A DNA stretch of 64,000 nt from Halomonas alkaliantarctica (GTDB lineage Bacteria > Pseudomonadota > Gammaproteobacteria > Pseudomonadales > Halomonadaceae), in assembly GCF_029854215.1 (NCBI RefSeq), contig NZ_CP122961.1:310001-374000 (forward strand), written 5' to 3'. Under the pieces are notes generated by a model. The model made no database searches, had not been told where the DNA came from, and worked only from the letters and a program-made list of their open reading frames with translations. This document shows, piece by piece, positions 11,693 through 22,360 of this stretch; the first letter of the stretch is position 1, and the number at the start of each line of letters is the position of its first letter. Both the position numbers and the translations under genes were made by a program.

Positions 11693-11721
11693 TTGACGTG
11701 AGTAGCTTTAGTGTCTATTAT
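11693..11721 (+). promoter_or_regulatory. Sigma-70 promoter of the initiator tRNA
   Basis: TTGACG (11693-11698) and TATTAT (11716-11721) are separated by the optimal 17 bp. The predicted start falls about 10 bp before the initiator tRNA, and the discriminator is GC-rich (CGTCGACC), as in stringently controlled stable-RNA promoters. It may also feed the rimP-nusA-infB genes through the downstream terminator. Confidence 0.8.
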
Positions 11722-11737
11722 CGTCGACCTAGATTGA

Positions 11738-11814
<77 letters not shown>

Positions 11815-11924
11815 TTTTCTAGTTGCATGTGATGGTTGTTTTCTTTTAGAAAAATAGAAAACAGTCAGTCATACCAGGTACAGCCTGCTACATGTTGCTA
11901 AGATGGTACTCAAGGTTTCTTTCA

Positions 11925-11953
11925 AAAAGCCCCTTCCAGTGAAGGGGCTTTTT
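11925..11953 (+). terminator. Terminator after initiator tRNA
   Basis: The hairpin AAGCCCCTTC (11927-11936) with GAAGGGGCTT (11941-11950), with a CAGT loop, is followed by TTTG. It lies about 110 bp downstream of the tRNA. Confidence 0.85.
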
Positions 11954-12160
11954 GTTAGCAGCTTTTAGCTAGCAAAGGCGCTTGGTGCTGCTGCATTGGC
12001 GCCCGCCTTGTTGGCAAAAATATCGTTAGCACGAATATCTTAATAGCGGATGTCGTCCGGAAAACCGGAGACACATTCCCGAGTAACGCCAATCAGCCAC
12101 CTAGCTTTTCTAATAACTCCTGGCCAGGTGCCTGATGCAACGGCTATAGGAGCTTTGTCT
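11954..12160 (+). other. Leader region of rimP-nusA-infB
   Basis: The stretch between the tRNA terminator and rimP holds no gene. The frame upstream of rimP is open from 12050, but the encoded residues have no RimP character. A small hairpin TCCGG-AAAA-CCGGA lies at 12056-12069. No strong promoter is evident, only AT-rich sequence around 12015-12045. Confidence 0.5.
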
Positions 12161-12622
12161 GTGGCCACTAAACACGCTGCGCTTCACGCGCTGATCGAAC
12201 CTGTTGTTGCTGCCATGGGCTTTGAGCTATGGGGCATCGACCATCTTTCCCAGGGCAAAAACTCGCGGCTGGTGATCTACATCGAGCGCGAGAGTGGTGT
12301 CAGCGTGGAAGACTGCGCAGATATTAGCCGCCAAGTCAGTGCTGTTATGGATGTAGAAGACCCCATTGCCGGTGAGTACCGGTTGGAAGTCTCCTCGCCA
12401 GGCATGGCACGTCCCTTGTATTCCCTGGATCAGTTTACCCGCTTTCAAGGTCATCACGTCGCGCTGAAACTGCGCACTGCCTTTGACGGGCGGCGCAAGT
12501 ATCAAGGGCTTTTGGTCGGTGTTGAGGGGGATGAAGTACTGTTACAACTGGATGGCGAAGAGTACTGCTTTCCAATTGAGAGTATTGATTCTGCTCACAT
12601 TGTACCGCAGTTCGACGATTGA
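12161..12622 (+). CDS. rimP: Ribosome maturation factor RimP
   Basis: RimP is needed for assembly of the 30S subunit. I choose the GTG at 12161: AGGAG at 12148-12152 is correctly spaced, and the product (153 residues, starting MATKHAALHALIEP) then aligns with E. coli RimP (150). Upstream in-frame codons have no family match. Visible conservation includes GFELWGID, the CADISRQVSAVMDVEDPI block and the EVSSPGMARPL motif that joins the N-terminal alpha/beta domain to the C-terminal SH3-like domain. It heads the nusA operon. Confidence 0.95.
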   Translation: MATKHAALHALIEPVVAAMGFELWGIDHLSQGKNSRLVIYIERESGVSVEDCADISRQVSAVMDVEDPIAGEYRLEVSSPGMARPLYSLDQFTRFQGHHVALKLRTAFDGRRKYQGLLVGVEGDEVLLQLDGEEYCFPIESIDSAHIVPQFDD

Positions 12623-12694
12623 CCGGGTGGCGGCGCTGCCGGCAGGCTGCCGGGGTGATGCACATAAGGATAGGTTTTCTGGCGAGGCATACGC

Positions 12695-14209
12695 ATGAGT
12701 AAAGAAATTTTAATGGTCGTTGACGCGATCTCCAATGAGAAGGGCGTCCCGCGTGATGTCATCTTCGAGGCGGTAGAAGCCGCTCTTGCGAGCGCGTCAC
12801 GCAAGCGTTTTGAAAGAGAAGAAGCCAATGTGCGCGTGCATATTGACCGTCGCACTGGCGAATACGAAACCTTCCGCACCTGGACCGTTGTGGAAGATGA
12901 CGAATTCGAAACGCCAGATTACGAAATTAAAGAGAGCATCGCCGAGCAGCGCGATCCGCCGCTGAAATTAGGCGATGTTGTCGAAAAAAGCATCGAAAAT
13001 GCGTCGTTTGGCCGTATCGCTGCACAAACCGCGAAGCAGGTGATCGTGCAGAAAGTACGCGAAGCCGAGCGGGCCGAAGTCGTGCGCCAGTATGCCGATC
13101 GCGAAGGTGAACTGGTTGCGGGCATCGTTAAAAAGACCACGCGTGATGGCCTGATCATTGATTTGGGTGAAAACGCTGAGGCGTTTTTGCCGCGCAATGA
13201 AATGATTCACGGCGAACGTTACCGCATGAACGAGCGGGTACGTGCCCTTTTGGTCAAAGTCGACCCGGACGCTCGTGGCGCCCAGCTCCAGCTATCGCGG
13301 ACGTGTCCCGAGCTGATTATTGAACTGTTCAAAATCGAAGTGCCTGAAATCGCTGAACAGTTGATTGAGATCAAAGGTGCTGCTCGCGACCCCGGTTCAC
13401 GCGCCAAAATTGCGGTAAAAACCAATGATCGCCGCATTGATCCTGTCGGTGCCTGTGTGGGTATGCGCGGTTCGCGCGTTCAGGCGGTCTCTTCGGAGCT
13501 GCAGAACGAACGCGTTGATATCGTGCTGTGGGACGATAATCCTGCCCAATTGGTGATTAACGCCATGGCACCTGCCGATGTTGGGTCTATCCTTGTGGAC
13601 GAAGACGCCCACGCAATGGATGTGGCCGTGGCGCAGGATAACCTTGCTCAGGCGATTGGCAGGAGCGGCCAGAACGTGCGTTTGGCTTCTGAACTTACCG
13701 GCTGGCGGATTAATGTCATGACCGAAGAGGAAGCGGAGTCTAAGCGCGACCAAGAGATTGATAGCCTGGTGGACTCTTTTATTCAGCACCTTGAAGTGGA
13801 TGAAGACGTCGCTCGCCTGTTAGTGGAAGAGGGGTTCACTACCCTGGAAGAAGTCGCCTACGTGCCGATGGAAGAAATGCTCGAAATCGAAGAGTTCGAT
13901 GAAGATATAGTAGAGCAGCTACGCGCACGTGCGAAAGACGAGCTGCTGACGATGGCGATTGCCTCGGAAGAAGCGCTAGACGGTGCCCAGCCAGCAGCTG
14001 ATCTGCTGGAGATGGATGGCATGGAGCGCCACCTGGCCTTCATTCTGGCCAGTCGCGGCATTGTCACCATGGAAGATCTCGCCGAGCAGTCTGTCGACGA
14101 TCTGGTCGATATCGAGGAGTTGGACGAAGCGCGCGCAGCGGCACTGATCATGACTGCCCGTGCGCCCTGGTTTGAAGTCGATGACGCATCGGATTCGAAC
14201 ACACAGTAA
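12695..14209 (+). CDS. nusA: Transcription termination/antitermination factor NusA
   Basis: NusA binds RNA polymerase and modulates pausing, intrinsic termination and rRNA antitermination. The 504 residues show the N-terminal polymerase-binding domain (about 1-125), an S1 domain (about 135-200), two KH domains (about 230-345; motifs [15 protein letters not shown] and [18 protein letters not shown]), and two acidic helix-hairpin-helix repeats in the C-terminus (about 365-495), as in E. coli (495). The BoxA sites in the rRNA operon of this window are its likely targets. It lies 72 bp after rimP on the same strand. Confidence 0.98.
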   Translation: MSKEILMVVDAISNEKGVPRDVIFEAVEAALASASRKRFEREEANVRVHIDRRTGEYETFRTWTVVEDDEFETPDYEIKESIAEQRDPPLKLGDVVEKSIENASFGRIAAQTAKQVIVQKVREAERAEVVRQYADREGELVAGIVKKTTRDGLIIDLGENAEAFLPRNEMIHGERYRMNERVRALLVKVDPDARGAQLQLSRTCPELIIELFKIEVPEIAEQLIEIKGAARDPGSRAKIAVKTNDRRIDPVGACVGMRGSRVQAVSSELQNERVDIVLWDDNPAQLVINAMAPADVGSILVDEDAHAMDVAVAQDNLAQAIGRSGQNVRLASELTGWRINVMTEEEAESKRDQEIDSLVDSFIQHLEVDEDVARLLVEEGFTTLEEVAYVPMEEMLEIEEFDEDIVEQLRARAKDELLTMAIASEEALDGAQPAADLLEMDGMERHLAFILASRGIVTMEDLAEQSVDDLVDIEELDEARAAALIMTARAPWFEVDDASDSNTQ

Positions 14210-14236
14210 ACAGGTCACGGGCTGAGGAGGGTCAAT

Positions 14237-16831
14237 ATGTCAGATATGACAGTTAAAGATTTCGCAGGAAAGGTGGGCCGTGATGTGCCTCGCCTACTAG
14301 AGCAAATGAAAGAAGCGGGTTTAAAGCACGCTTCTGAAAGCGATGCTGTATCTGAAGAAGATAAGCAGAAGTTGCTGAGTTTCTTGAAGAAGAGCCACGG
14401 CGGTAGCGACACCCCTGAAGCGGGTAAGAACCGCATCACGCTGACGCGCAAAACCCGTAGCCGTATCAATACCGGTGAGCGCGGCAAAAGCATCGAAGTG
14501 CAGGTACGTAAGAAAAAAACCTACGTAAAAAGCGCTGAAGATGAAAAGCCGAAAGCACCGGAGCCTAGCTACACCGGCCCGCGCCAGCTAGTGGGCGATA
14601 TGGCAGAAGCCGAAGCTGAGCGCAAAGTGTCTGATGCGCGTGAAGCCGAAGAAAAAGCCGCTGCTAAGAAAGCCCGTGCTGCACAGGTAGCTGAGGCAAC
14701 CGCGCGTAGCAATAAAGAAGCTGAAGCGACGGCACGTAGCAACAAAGAGGCTGAATCAACGCCCAAAGTCGCCAAAGCAGCTGCGACGCCTGATATCGAA
14801 GTGCCCAACCTAGAGATTGATGACACGCCGTCCGGTGACGATATGCCGCCAGCGCCGCCGAAAGAAGGCCGCTCTGACCGTCGTACCGCTCCGCCGAAGA
14901 AAACGGCAGCGAAGGCTAAAGGTCGTCGTGACGATGAAGATCGTGGTGATCGCGAAGAGCGCAAGCGCGGTGGCGGCGGTAAGAAGGTCAAACGTGCCGA
15001 GCAGCGTCGTGGTGGTCGCCGTGGTGGCAACCAAACCGGCAATGGCAAGCACGCTTTCCAGAAGCCGACCCAGCCGATCGTGCGCGAAGTATCGATTCCT
15101 GAATCGATCAGCGTAGCGGAATTGGCCGACAAGATGTCGATCAAGGCCAATGAAGTGATCAAGGCCATGTTTAACATGGGCGCGGCGGTTACCATCAACC
15201 AAACCATCGATCAGGATACGGCTGCGATCGTGGTGGAAGAGATGGGTCATACGCCGAAGCTGGTGAAAGATGACGCGCTGGAAACGGAAATGCTCGAAGG
15301 CATCTCCTATGAAGGCGAAGAGATCACTCGTTCACCCGTTGTTACGGTGATGGGTCACGTTGACCACGGTAAGACTTCGTTGCTGGATTACATCCGTAAA
15401 GCGAAAGTAGCGACCGGTGAAGCGGGCGGTATTACCCAGCATATCGGCGCCTACCACGTGGAAGATAACCACGGTGGCGTTACCTTCCTGGATACCCCAG
15501 GCCACGCGGCGTTTACCGCTATGCGTGCCCGTGGTGCCAAGGCAACGGACGTCGTCATTCTGGTTGTTGCCGCGGATGACGGCGTGATGCCACAGACGAT
15601 TGAAGCGATCGAGCACTCCAAGGCCGCTGAAGTACCGATGGTGGTGGCGGTGAACAAGATCGATAAGCAGGGGATCGATCTGGATCGCATCAAGAACGAG
15701 CTTTCCCAGCACGGCGTGATTTCAGAAGAGTGGGGCGGTGATACCCAGTTTGTTCACGTGTCTGCTAAGACCGGTGAAGGTATGGAAGAGCTGCTGGAAG
15801 CGATCCAGTTGGCCTCCGAAGTGCTTGAGTTAAAAGCCGTGCCTTCCGCGCCGGGTAAAGGTGTTGTGGTTGAGTCACGCCTTGATAAAGGTCGTGGTCC
15901 GGTCGCTACCGTGTTGGTTCAGAACGGTACGCTGAAAAAGGGCGATATCGTCCTGGCTGGCCTGCACTATGGTCGTGTACGTGCGCTGACCAACGAACTG
16001 GCCCAGCAGGTTGATTCGGTTGGCCCTGCGATGCCAGTAGAAATTCAAGGCTTGGGCGGCACGCCGGATGCCGGTGATGACTTTATGGTCGTGGCTGACG
16101 AGAAGAAAGCTCGCGAAGTAGCGAACTTCCGTCAAGGCAAATACCGCGAAGTGCGCCTGGCACGTCAGCAGAAGGCCAAGCTGGAGAACATGTTCAGCCA
16201 GATGGGCCAAGACGAAGTGGCCAAGGTCAATATCGTCCTCAAGGCCGATGTTCAAGGCTCACTGGAAGCGATCAAAGGCGCCCTGGAAGAGCTCTCCACT
16301 GATGAAGTCGAAGTGGCGGTGGTCTCTTCGGGTGTCGGTGGTATCACCGGTACCGATGCCAACCTGGCGCTTGCATCTGAAGCCATCGTGGTCGGCTTTA
16401 ACGTCCGTGCTGATGCCGCTGCCCGTGAGATCGTTGAGCGCGAAGGCCTGGATCTACGTTACTACAGCGTCATCTATCAGTTGATCGACGAGGTCAAACA
16501 GGCGATGAGCGGTATGCTCGCACCTGAGTGGAAAGAAGAGATCGTTGGTATTGCTGAAGTACGCGACGTCTTCCGTGCGCCGAAAATTGGTGCCATCGCC
16601 GGTTGTATGGTGGTTGAAGGCAACGTGCATCGTAATAAGAAGATCCGCGTGTTGCGTGATGACGTAGTAATCTACGAAGGCGAGCTCGAATCGCTGCGCC
16701 GCTTCAAAGACGATGTGCAGGAAGTGCGCAACGGTATGGAGTGTGGCATCGGCGTGAAGAACTACAACGATGTCCAAGTCGGCGATAAGATCGAAGTCTT
16801 CGACCAAGTGAAGGTCGAGCGTAGCCTGTAA
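14237..16831 (+). CDS. infB: Translation initiation factor IF-2
   Basis: IF-2 is the GTPase that brings fMet-tRNA to the 30S P site. The 864-residue protein has an N-terminal IF2 helical domain ([18 protein letters not shown]), a long charged Lys/Arg/Ala-rich linker to about residue 280, a second N-terminal domain, then the GTPase domain with G1 GHVDHGKT near residue 372, G3 DTPGHAAF and G4 NKID, followed by the beta-barrel and C1/C2 domains. The linker holds a perfect ten-residue tandem duplication, [10 protein letters not shown] twice (about 14696-14755). A strong GAGGAGG precedes the ATG. Internal starts giving shorter isoforms are known for E. coli infB but are not obvious here. Confidence 0.98.
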   Translation: MSDMTVKDFAGKVGRDVPRLLEQMKEAGLKHASESDAVSEEDKQKLLSFLKKSHGGSDTPEAGKNRITLTRKTRSRINTGERGKSIEVQVRKKKTYVKSAEDEKPKAPEPSYTGPRQLVGDMAEAEAERKVSDAREAEEKAAAKKARAAQVAEATARSNKEAEATARSNKEAESTPKVAKAAATPDIEVPNLEIDDTPSGDDMPPAPPKEGRSDRRTAPPKKTAAKAKGRRDDEDRGDREERKRGGGGKKVKRAEQRRGGRRGGNQTGNGKHAFQKPTQPIVREVSIPESISVAELADKMSIKANEVIKAMFNMGAAVTINQTIDQDTAAIVVEEMGHTPKLVKDDALETEMLEGISYEGEEITRSPVVTVMGHVDHGKTSLLDYIRKAKVATGEAGGITQHIGAYHVEDNHGGVTFLDTPGHAAFTAMRARGAKATDVVILVVAADDGVMPQTIEAIEHSKAAEVPMVVAVNKIDKQGIDLDRIKNELSQHGVISEEWGGDTQFVHVSAKTGEGMEELLEAIQLASEVLELKAVPSAPGKGVVVESRLDKGRGPVATVLVQNGTLKKGDIVLAGLHYGRVRALTNELAQQVDSVGPAMPVEIQGLGGTPDAGDDFMVVADEKKAREVANFRQGKYREVRLARQQKAKLENMFSQMGQDEVAKVNIVLKADVQGSLEAIKGALEELSTDEVEVAVVSSGVGGITGTDANLALASEAIVVGFNVRADAAAREIVEREGLDLRYYSVIYQLIDEVKQAMSGMLAPEWKEEIVGIAEVRDVFRAPKIGAIAGCMVVEGNVHRNKKIRVLRDDVVIYEGELESLRRFKDDVQEVRNGMECGIGVKNYNDVQVGDKIEVFDQVKVERSL

Positions 16832-16849
16832 GGCTGCGAGGAGCTAAAC

Positions 16850-17302
16850 ATGCGCGAATTTAAGCGTACCGACCGGGTAGCCGACCAGCTCCAAAAGGAG
16901 CTGGCGGTACTGATTCAACGCGAAGTGAAAGACCCGCGTTTAGGCATGGTCACGGTGAGCGGTGTCACCGTTAGTCGTGATCTTGGCTACTCCGATGTCT
17001 ATGTCACTCTGTTGGGTGAGCAAGAGCCCGAGCGTATTAAAGAGAACCTGCAGGTGCTTAAGCGAGCTGCCGGTTTTCTAAGAAGTCAGATTGCTAAGCG
17101 CATCAAGCTACGTCACGTCCCGGAGCTGCGTTTTCATTTCGATGAGAGCGTGGTACGCGGTCAGCAACTCTCTTCATTAATTGATGAAGCCGTGACCACG
17201 GATCGTGCACGCTATCAAAACGATGATGATTATCAAGATAGTGACGATTACCAAGACAGTAGCCAGGACACCGACGCCCAGCAAAGTGAGGAAACTCGCT
17301 AG
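16850..17302 (+). CDS. rbfA: 30S ribosome-binding factor RbfA
   Basis: RbfA helps mature the 5' end of 16S rRNA and is needed in the cold. The 150-residue product has a type II KH fold (about 1-110) with FKRTDRVADQLQKELAVLIQ at the start and HVPELRFHFDESVVRG at the end of the conserved part. After that it carries a low-complexity acidic tail with a DYQDS repeat (about 122-150) absent from the core fold. GAGGAG precedes the ATG. The stop overlaps the truB GTG start by one base. Confidence 0.97.
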   Translation: MREFKRTDRVADQLQKELAVLIQREVKDPRLGMVTVSGVTVSRDLGYSDVYVTLLGEQEPERIKENLQVLKRAAGFLRSQIAKRIKLRHVPELRFHFDESVVRGQQLSSLIDEAVTTDRARYQNDDDYQDSDDYQDSSQDTDAQQSEETR

Positions 17303-18222
17303 TGGCGCGTCAACGTCGAGGTTTGCCGGTTAATGGTGTATTGCTGCTGGATAAGCCCAAGGGCGTTTCCAGCAACCATGCGCTGCAGCGTGTGCGTCGG
17401 CTGTTTCAGGCTCAAAAAGCCGGGCACACCGGAACGCTAGACCCAATGGCAACCGGCTTATTGCCGATTTGCCTAGGCGAAGCGACCAAGTTTTCATCGC
17501 ACTTGCTGGAAGCCGACAAGGTGTATCGCACCCGGGTAGAGCTCGGGGTGATCACCGATACCGGTGATGCGGAAGGTGCGGTGATTGAGCAGCATGAGGT
17601 CCCCAGCCTAAGCGTCGATGACGTGGAAGCAGTGCTCACTCGTTTTCGTGGTGAGATTGACCAAGTGCCGCCCATGTATTCGGCGCTAAAGCATCAAGGC
17701 AAAAAACTTTACGAGTTGGCCCGTGAAGGCAAGCAGGTAGAACGTGCAGCACGGCGCGTAAGCGTGTATGATGCGCGCCTGCTATCGTTTGAAGGCACTG
17801 CTTTTGAGTTGGAAGTAAGCTGCAGTAAAGGCACTTACATCCGCACGTTAGCCGAAGATATTGGCCAAGCGCTTGGCTGTGGCGCGCACATCAGTCAACT
17901 AAGAAGGCTCAAAACGGGGCCTTTTTTAGCCGACGCGATGTGGACGCTAGAGGCGCTGGAAGCATTGGCCGACCAAGCGGCACTGGAAGCTGAGCTAATG
18001 CCTGTGGATGTGCTGGTCGATCATTTGCCGTCGTTGATGGTAGACGATACGGCCCACGCCTGCTTGGCACATGGCCAGCCTGCCATGCTAACCACCGGCT
18101 CGCTTGCGCCGGATGCGTTAGCACGACTTTATTACGCCGAGACGTTTATCGGCCTTGGCGTAGTGAAAGGTGCCCAGGAAGTGGCGCCTAAGCGACTGTT
18201 AAGTACCGTCGCTATCTCGTAA
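17302..18222 (+). CDS. truB: tRNA pseudouridine-55 synthase
   Basis: TruB converts U55 in the T-loop of tRNAs to pseudouridine. The catalytic aspartate (residue 47) lies in GHTGTLDPMATGLLPI, and the other family motifs KVYRTRVELG, PPMYSALKHQGKKLYELAR and SCSKGTYIRTLAEDIG are present. The length of 306 is normal, with a C-terminal PUA-like part. It starts with GTG directly overlapping the rbfA stop, so translation is probably coupled. Confidence 0.97.
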   Translation: MARQRRGLPVNGVLLLDKPKGVSSNHALQRVRRLFQAQKAGHTGTLDPMATGLLPICLGEATKFSSHLLEADKVYRTRVELGVITDTGDAEGAVIEQHEVPSLSVDDVEAVLTRFRGEIDQVPPMYSALKHQGKKLYELAREGKQVERAARRVSVYDARLLSFEGTAFELEVSCSKGTYIRTLAEDIGQALGCGAHISQLRRLKTGPFLADAMWTLEALEALADQAALEAELMPVDVLVDHLPSLMVDDTAHACLAHGQPAMLTTGSLAPDALARLYYAETFIGLGVVKGAQEVAPKRLLSTVAIS

Positions 18223-18344
18223 ACAGCGTTGCAAGGATGCAGCAGTGTTCGCGAAAATCGCTAGTAGAAATTAGTAGCCTGAGACTGCAAATATGCGTGG
18301 TCTCAACCATTCATTTTTAGGCATATTGCTTACTGGAGAGACAG

Positions 18345-18614
18345 ATGGCTTTAACCGCTGAGAAGAAGGCCGAGATCGTCACCGAATACGGCCGCGGCGA
18401 CAACGATACCGGTTCCCCTGAAGTGCAAGTTGCACTGCTGAGCGCCAACATTAATGGCCTGCAGGATCACTTCAAGACCAACAAACAGGATCACCACTCT
18501 CGTCGTGGTCTGATCCGCATGGTTAACCAGCGTCGTAAGCTGCTGGACTACCTAAAGCGTAAAGATTTCGAACGCTATCAGTCTCTGATTCAGCGTTTAG
18601 GTCTGCGTCGTTAA
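18345..18614 (+). CDS. rpsO: 30S ribosomal protein S15
   Basis: This primary 16S-binding protein of the 30S platform has the full 89-residue family length, from [16 protein letters not shown] to [13 protein letters not shown], with the rRNA-binding [21 protein letters not shown] helix region abbreviated here as [24 protein letters not shown] Shine-Dalgarno site precedes the ATG. The 122-bp leader may host autoregulation as in E. coli, but I could not assign a pseudoknot. Confidence 0.98.
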   Translation: MALTAEKKAEIVTEYGRGDNDTGSPEVQVALLSANINGLQDHFKTNKQDHHSRRGLIRMVNQRRKLLDYLKRKDFERYQSLIQRLGLRR

Positions 18615-18637
18615 GCGTTAACGGCAACGATTAGAAA

Positions 18638-18670
18638 CGGGCAGCTCTTTGTGAGCTGCCCGTTTTTTTA
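18638..18670 (+). terminator. Terminator after rpsO
   Basis: A perfect 10-bp stem, CGGGCAGCTC (18638-18647) with GAGCTGCCCG (18653-18662), is followed by TTTTTTTA. It separates rpsO from pnp. Confidence 0.93.
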
Positions 18671-18795
18671 TGTTTCGTGTTTACGGCAAGAGGGAACTGG
18701 TAGCCCTATCGCGCTCCAGCGCCTAGAATGGTAACGAGTCAAAACGACCTAAACGAATAGACAAGTAGATATTGATAATGCTGAAGGAAGTCGCT

Positions 18796-20946
18796 GTGAA
18801 TCCGGTAAAGAAAACGTTCCAGTACGGTCGTAGCACCGTCACGCTCGAAACCGGGCGTATTGCCCGCCAAGCTACCGGCGCTGTCATGGTAACAATGGAT
18901 GACACCGTCGTGCTGTGTACCGTTGTCGCTCGTAAAGAGGCAAACCCGAGCCAACCCTTTTTCCCCCTCTCGGTACACTACCAAGAGAAAACCTACGCAG
19001 TGGGCAAGATTCCTGGCGGCTTCTTCAAGCGCGAAGGACGCCCCACTGAGAAAGAGACGCTGACCTCGCGCTTGATTGATCGCCCGATCCGTCCGCTGTT
19101 CCCCAAAGGCTTCATGAACGAAGTGCAGGTCGTCTGTACCGTTCTCTCTACCGACCGTAACCACGATCCGGATATCGCCGCTTTGCTTGGCACCTCCGCG
19201 GCGCTGAGCATCTCTGGCGTGCCGTTTAGTGGCCCGATTGGCGCAGCCCGCGTTGGTTTTAACGAAGAGAAAGGCTACTTCCTCAACCCAACGGTTGAAG
19301 AACTGGGCTCCTCAGAGCTGGACATGGTCGTCGCCGGTACCGAAAAAGCCGTGCTGATGGTTGAGTCTGAAGCCAAAGAGCTGCTAGAAGACGAAATGCT
19401 GGGCGCCGTTCTGTTCGGTCACCAGGAAATGCAGGTCGCGATCAGTGCCATTAACGAACTGGTTGCTGAAGCGGGCAAGCCGCGCTGGGAGTGGCAGGCC
19501 GCCGAAGAAAACCAAGCGCTTAAAGCCGCTATGGCCGATGCCTTTGAAGCTAAAGTGGGCGACGCTTACCGCATCACCGACAAAATGCAGCGTCAGGATG
19601 CACTGGCTGAGTTGAAAGACCAGGCGATTGCACAGCTGGCAGCCGATGAAGGCGAACCGGTTAACGACAAGTTCAGTAAAGATGACGTCAAAGGTGCCTT
19701 TGCTGGCCTGGAAAAACGCGTTGTGCGTTCACGGGTGGTAAAAGGCGAGCCGCGTATTGATGGTCGTGACAATCAAACCGTTCGTCCGCTGGCCATCGAA
19801 GTCGGTGTGCTGCCGAAAGCGCACGGTTCTGCCATCTTTACGCGTGGTGAGACCCAGGCGATTGCCGTAGCAACGCTGGGCACGCTGCGTGATTCACAGC
19901 TAATCGAATCACTGGAAGGTGAGCGTAAAGACCGCTTTATGCTGCACTACAACTTCCCTCCCTACTCGGTGGGTGAAGCTGGCTTTATGGGTGGCCCGAA
20001 GCGTCGCGAAATCGGCCATGGCCGCTTAGCGCGTCGTGGCGTGCAGGCGATGCTACCGTCAGAAGACGTCTTCCCCTACACCATTCGCGTGGTGTCTGAA
20101 ATTACCGAGTCTAACGGTTCCAGCTCCATGGCCTCTGTATGTGGCTCTTCGCTGGCTTTGATGGATGCAGGCGTGCCGCTAAAAGCACCGGTCGCCGGTA
20201 TTGCCATGGGCTTGGTGAAAGACGCCGACGGCTTCGCGGTATTGACCGATATCCTGGGTGACGAAGATCACCTTGGCGATATGGACTTCAAAGTCGCCGG
20301 TTCCGAAGAGGGTGTCACCGCCCTGCAGATGGACATCAAGATCGAAGGCATCAACGAAGAGATTATGGAGCTCGCGCTGCAGCAAGCACTGACCGCGCGT
20401 CTGAGTATTCTCGAGCAGATGAATGTCGTGATCAGCCAGAGCCGTAGCGATGTCTCCGACAACGCGCCGTCCATGGCAACGATTAAAATTGATCCAGACA
20501 AGATCCGTGACGTTATCGGTAAAGGCGGCGCGATGATTCGCAAAATCTGCGAAGACACAGGCGCCTCTATCGACCTTGACGACGATGGCACCGTACGTAT
20601 CTATGCGGAAGATAAAGCTGCCGCCAAGCGTGCGATTGACACCGTACTGGCGATTACCGCAGAAGCGGAAATCGGCAAGCTGTATAACGGCAAGGTCGTG
20701 CGTATTGCCGACTTCGGTGCGTTCGTTAACATCATGCCCGGCACCGATGGTCTGGTGCATATCTCGCAAATCGTTGCCGAACGCGTTAACAACGTGCGCG
20801 ACTTCTTGAACGAAGGCGATGATGTGATCGTTAAGGTGCTGGATATCGACAACCGCAACCGCGTGAAGCTGTCGATGAAAGAGATCACCGAAGAAGAGAA
20901 AGCCGCTTTTGCAGCTGAAGCAGCGGAAACCGAAGCCACGATTTAA
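18796..20946 (+). CDS. pnp: Polyribonucleotide nucleotidyltransferase (PNPase)
   Basis: PNPase is the phosphorolytic 3'-5' exoribonuclease of the degradosome. I prefer the GTG at 18796: GGAAG at 18786-18790 is ideally spaced for it, and the product then begins [11 protein letters not shown] like Pseudomonas PNPase, with 716 residues. In-frame ATG 18778 and TTG 18772 would add 6-8 residues with weak ribosome sites. Domains in order are RNase PH 1 (about 1-210), an all-alpha linker, RNase PH 2 (about 310-535; [20 protein letters not shown]), KH ([17 protein letters not shown]) and S1 ([18 protein letters not shown]). Confidence 0.97.
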   Translation: MNPVKKTFQYGRSTVTLETGRIARQATGAVMVTMDDTVVLCTVVARKEANPSQPFFPLSVHYQEKTYAVGKIPGGFFKREGRPTEKETLTSRLIDRPIRPLFPKGFMNEVQVVCTVLSTDRNHDPDIAALLGTSAALSISGVPFSGPIGAARVGFNEEKGYFLNPTVEELGSSELDMVVAGTEKAVLMVESEAKELLEDEMLGAVLFGHQEMQVAISAINELVAEAGKPRWEWQAAEENQALKAAMADAFEAKVGDAYRITDKMQRQDALAELKDQAIAQLAADEGEPVNDKFSKDDVKGAFAGLEKRVVRSRVVKGEPRIDGRDNQTVRPLAIEVGVLPKAHGSAIFTRGETQAIAVATLGTLRDSQLIESLEGERKDRFMLHYNFPPYSVGEAGFMGGPKRREIGHGRLARRGVQAMLPSEDVFPYTIRVVSEITESNGSSSMASVCGSSLALMDAGVPLKAPVAGIAMGLVKDADGFAVLTDILGDEDHLGDMDFKVAGSEEGVTALQMDIKIEGINEEIMELALQQALTARLSILEQMNVVISQSRSDVSDNAPSMATIKIDPDKIRDVIGKGGAMIRKICEDTGASIDLDDDGTVRIYAEDKAAAKRAIDTVLAITAEAEIGKLYNGKVVRIADFGAFVNIMPGTDGLVHISQIVAERVNNVRDFLNEGDDVIVKVLDIDNRNRVKLSMKEITEEEKAAFAAEAAETEATI

Positions 20947-20969
20947 ATCGCTAGCTAGGTTTCTGACAC

Positions 20970-21007
20970 CGCCCTCGTAGCCTCTGGCTGCGGGGGCGTT
21001 GTTTTTA
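20970..21007 (+). terminator. Terminator after pnp
   Basis: A 13-bp stem with G-U pairs is formed by 20970-20982 (CGCCCTCGTAGCC) and 20986-20998 (GGCTGCGGGGGCG). It is followed by TTGTTTTTA. Confidence 0.85.
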
Positions 21008-21119
21008 CTAAGTACTGTTTTTGCTAGGTGCCGTTTTAGCTAAGCACTTTTTGCTAGATCTGGTTTTGCTGTTAGCTATAGCTTTGTTCGCCGGGATTTA
21101 AAGAATCAGGGAGCAGTAG

Positions 21120-22289
21120 ATGGAGCAGGAACAAGCGCCGCGCTGGTGGGCGGTGGTGGCCGTGATGATCGGCATTTTTTTATTGGTGACCGCTGAGCAG
21201 TTGCCGATTGGGTTGCTTTCTCAGGTGGCGTCGAGCATGGGCGTTACCCCCGGCATGGCAGGCTTAATGGTCACTGTGCCCGGCGTGGTCGCTGCTTTTT
21301 CAGCACCGCTGTTACCCGTCGCTGTAGGGCGTTTGGACAGGCGCATTATGCTCACGGTATTGATGGCCGTGATGGTGGCAGGGAGTGTGCTTTCAGCATT
21401 GGCCAGCAGCTTTATCCTGCTGCTCGCCGCCCGGGTATTAGTGGGGCTTAGTATTGGTGGGTTTTGGGCGGTGGCGGGCAGTATTGCCCCACGGCTGGTG
21501 CCTGAAGCCCAAGTGCCAAAAGCGATGACGATGATTTTTGGTGGTGTCGCGGCAGCCTCGGTGCTGGGTGTGCCGTTGGGTACGCTGCTGGGGGATCTAA
21601 GCAACTGGCGGGTCGCGTTTGGGGCGCTGGGTGGTTTAAGCCTGTTAACGGCCGTTGCGCTGTGGTGTTGGCTACCGCCGTTACCGCCAAGAGAACCGGT
21701 GCGGCTCCGCGTGCTCGCCCAGCAGTTTGGCAATCGTGGTGTGCGGGTGGCGGTGTTAACCACCGCTTTTGTAGTGGTTGGCCACTTTGCCGCCTACACC
21801 TTTATTAGCCCCATCCTGCAAGAGATCAGCGGTATTTCACAGCGCCATGTGAGCAGTCTGCTGCTACTTTACGGGGCGGCGGGCATTGTGGGCAATATTG
21901 CGGCCGGCATGTTTGCTGGGCGCCACCCTTACCGCGCCGTGCTGGCGATTCCCAGCCTGTTGCTTATCGTCGTTGCCGTGTTCCCGCTGATGGGTGTTCA
22001 GCCGAGCAGCGGTGTGATGCTGCTGATGGTGTGGGGCGCAGTGTTTGGTAGCGTATCGGTGAGTATTCAAACCTGGATTCTGCGCACAGCACCCAATACC
22101 GAAGCCGCAACGGCGTTGATGGCGTTTACCTTCAATATGTCGATTGGTTTGGGCGCCATGCTGGGTGGGCGTATCGTCGATGGCAGTAGTCTGCCCATGG
22201 CTATGTGGGCCGCAGCGGGATTATTCCTGCTAGGCGCGCTGCTGGTACTGAGTACGCCAGCCAAGGTCGTTGGCCAGAAAACGCGTTGA
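21120..22289 (+). CDS. MFS efflux transporter, DHA1/NepI-like
   Basis: This is a 389-residue major facilitator with about 12 hydrophobic segments and the drug:H+ antiporter-1 layout. It keeps an acidic residue in TM1 (VTAEQLPIGLL), the motif A remnant PVAVGRLDRRIMLT between TM2 and TM3, and the TM4 motif ARVLVGLSIGGFWAVAGS. The last resembles the E. coli purine-nucleoside exporter NepI and sugar exporters. Export of a small metabolite or drug is inferred; the substrate cannot be read. GGGAG precedes the ATG. It stands alone between pnp and a converging thiolase gene and shares their terminator. Confidence 0.85.
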   Translation: MEQEQAPRWWAVVAVMIGIFLLVTAEQLPIGLLSQVASSMGVTPGMAGLMVTVPGVVAAFSAPLLPVAVGRLDRRIMLTVLMAVMVAGSVLSALASSFILLLAARVLVGLSIGGFWAVAGSIAPRLVPEAQVPKAMTMIFGGVAAASVLGVPLGTLLGDLSNWRVAFGALGGLSLLTAVALWCWLPPLPPREPVRLRVLAQQFGNRGVRVAVLTTAFVVVGHFAAYTFISPILQEISGISQRHVSSLLLLYGAAGIVGNIAAGMFAGRHPYRAVLAIPSLLLIVVAVFPLMGVQPSSGVMLLMVWGAVFGSVSVSIQTWILRTAPNTEAATALMAFTFNMSIGLGAMLGGRIVDGSSLPMAMWAAAGLFLLGALLVLSTPAKVVGQKTR

Positions 22290-22301
22290 GCCAAGAGGCG
22301 C

Positions 22302-22334
22302 AAAAAAAATGCCCCCGCGATCAGCGGGGGCATT
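22302..22334. terminator. Bidirectional terminator between MFS and thiolase genes
   Basis: An 11-bp stem, AATGCCCCCGC (22308-22318) with GCGGGGGCATT (22324-22334), has an A8 run on its left. On the minus strand this gives an excellent T-tract for the thiolase gene. It is weaker on the plus strand (GGTT). Confidence 0.9.
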
Positions 22335-22360
22335 GGTTAAGCGCTCACCTCAAACAATCA

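Noticed and set aside
12050..12160. N-terminal extension of rimP
   Set aside because: The open frame continues upstream, but GTG 12161 with AGGAG and the family alignment define the start.
21008..21085. Loose TTTTGCTAG-like repetition after pnp
   Set aside because: The units are too degenerate and short to call a repeat array or regulatory element.
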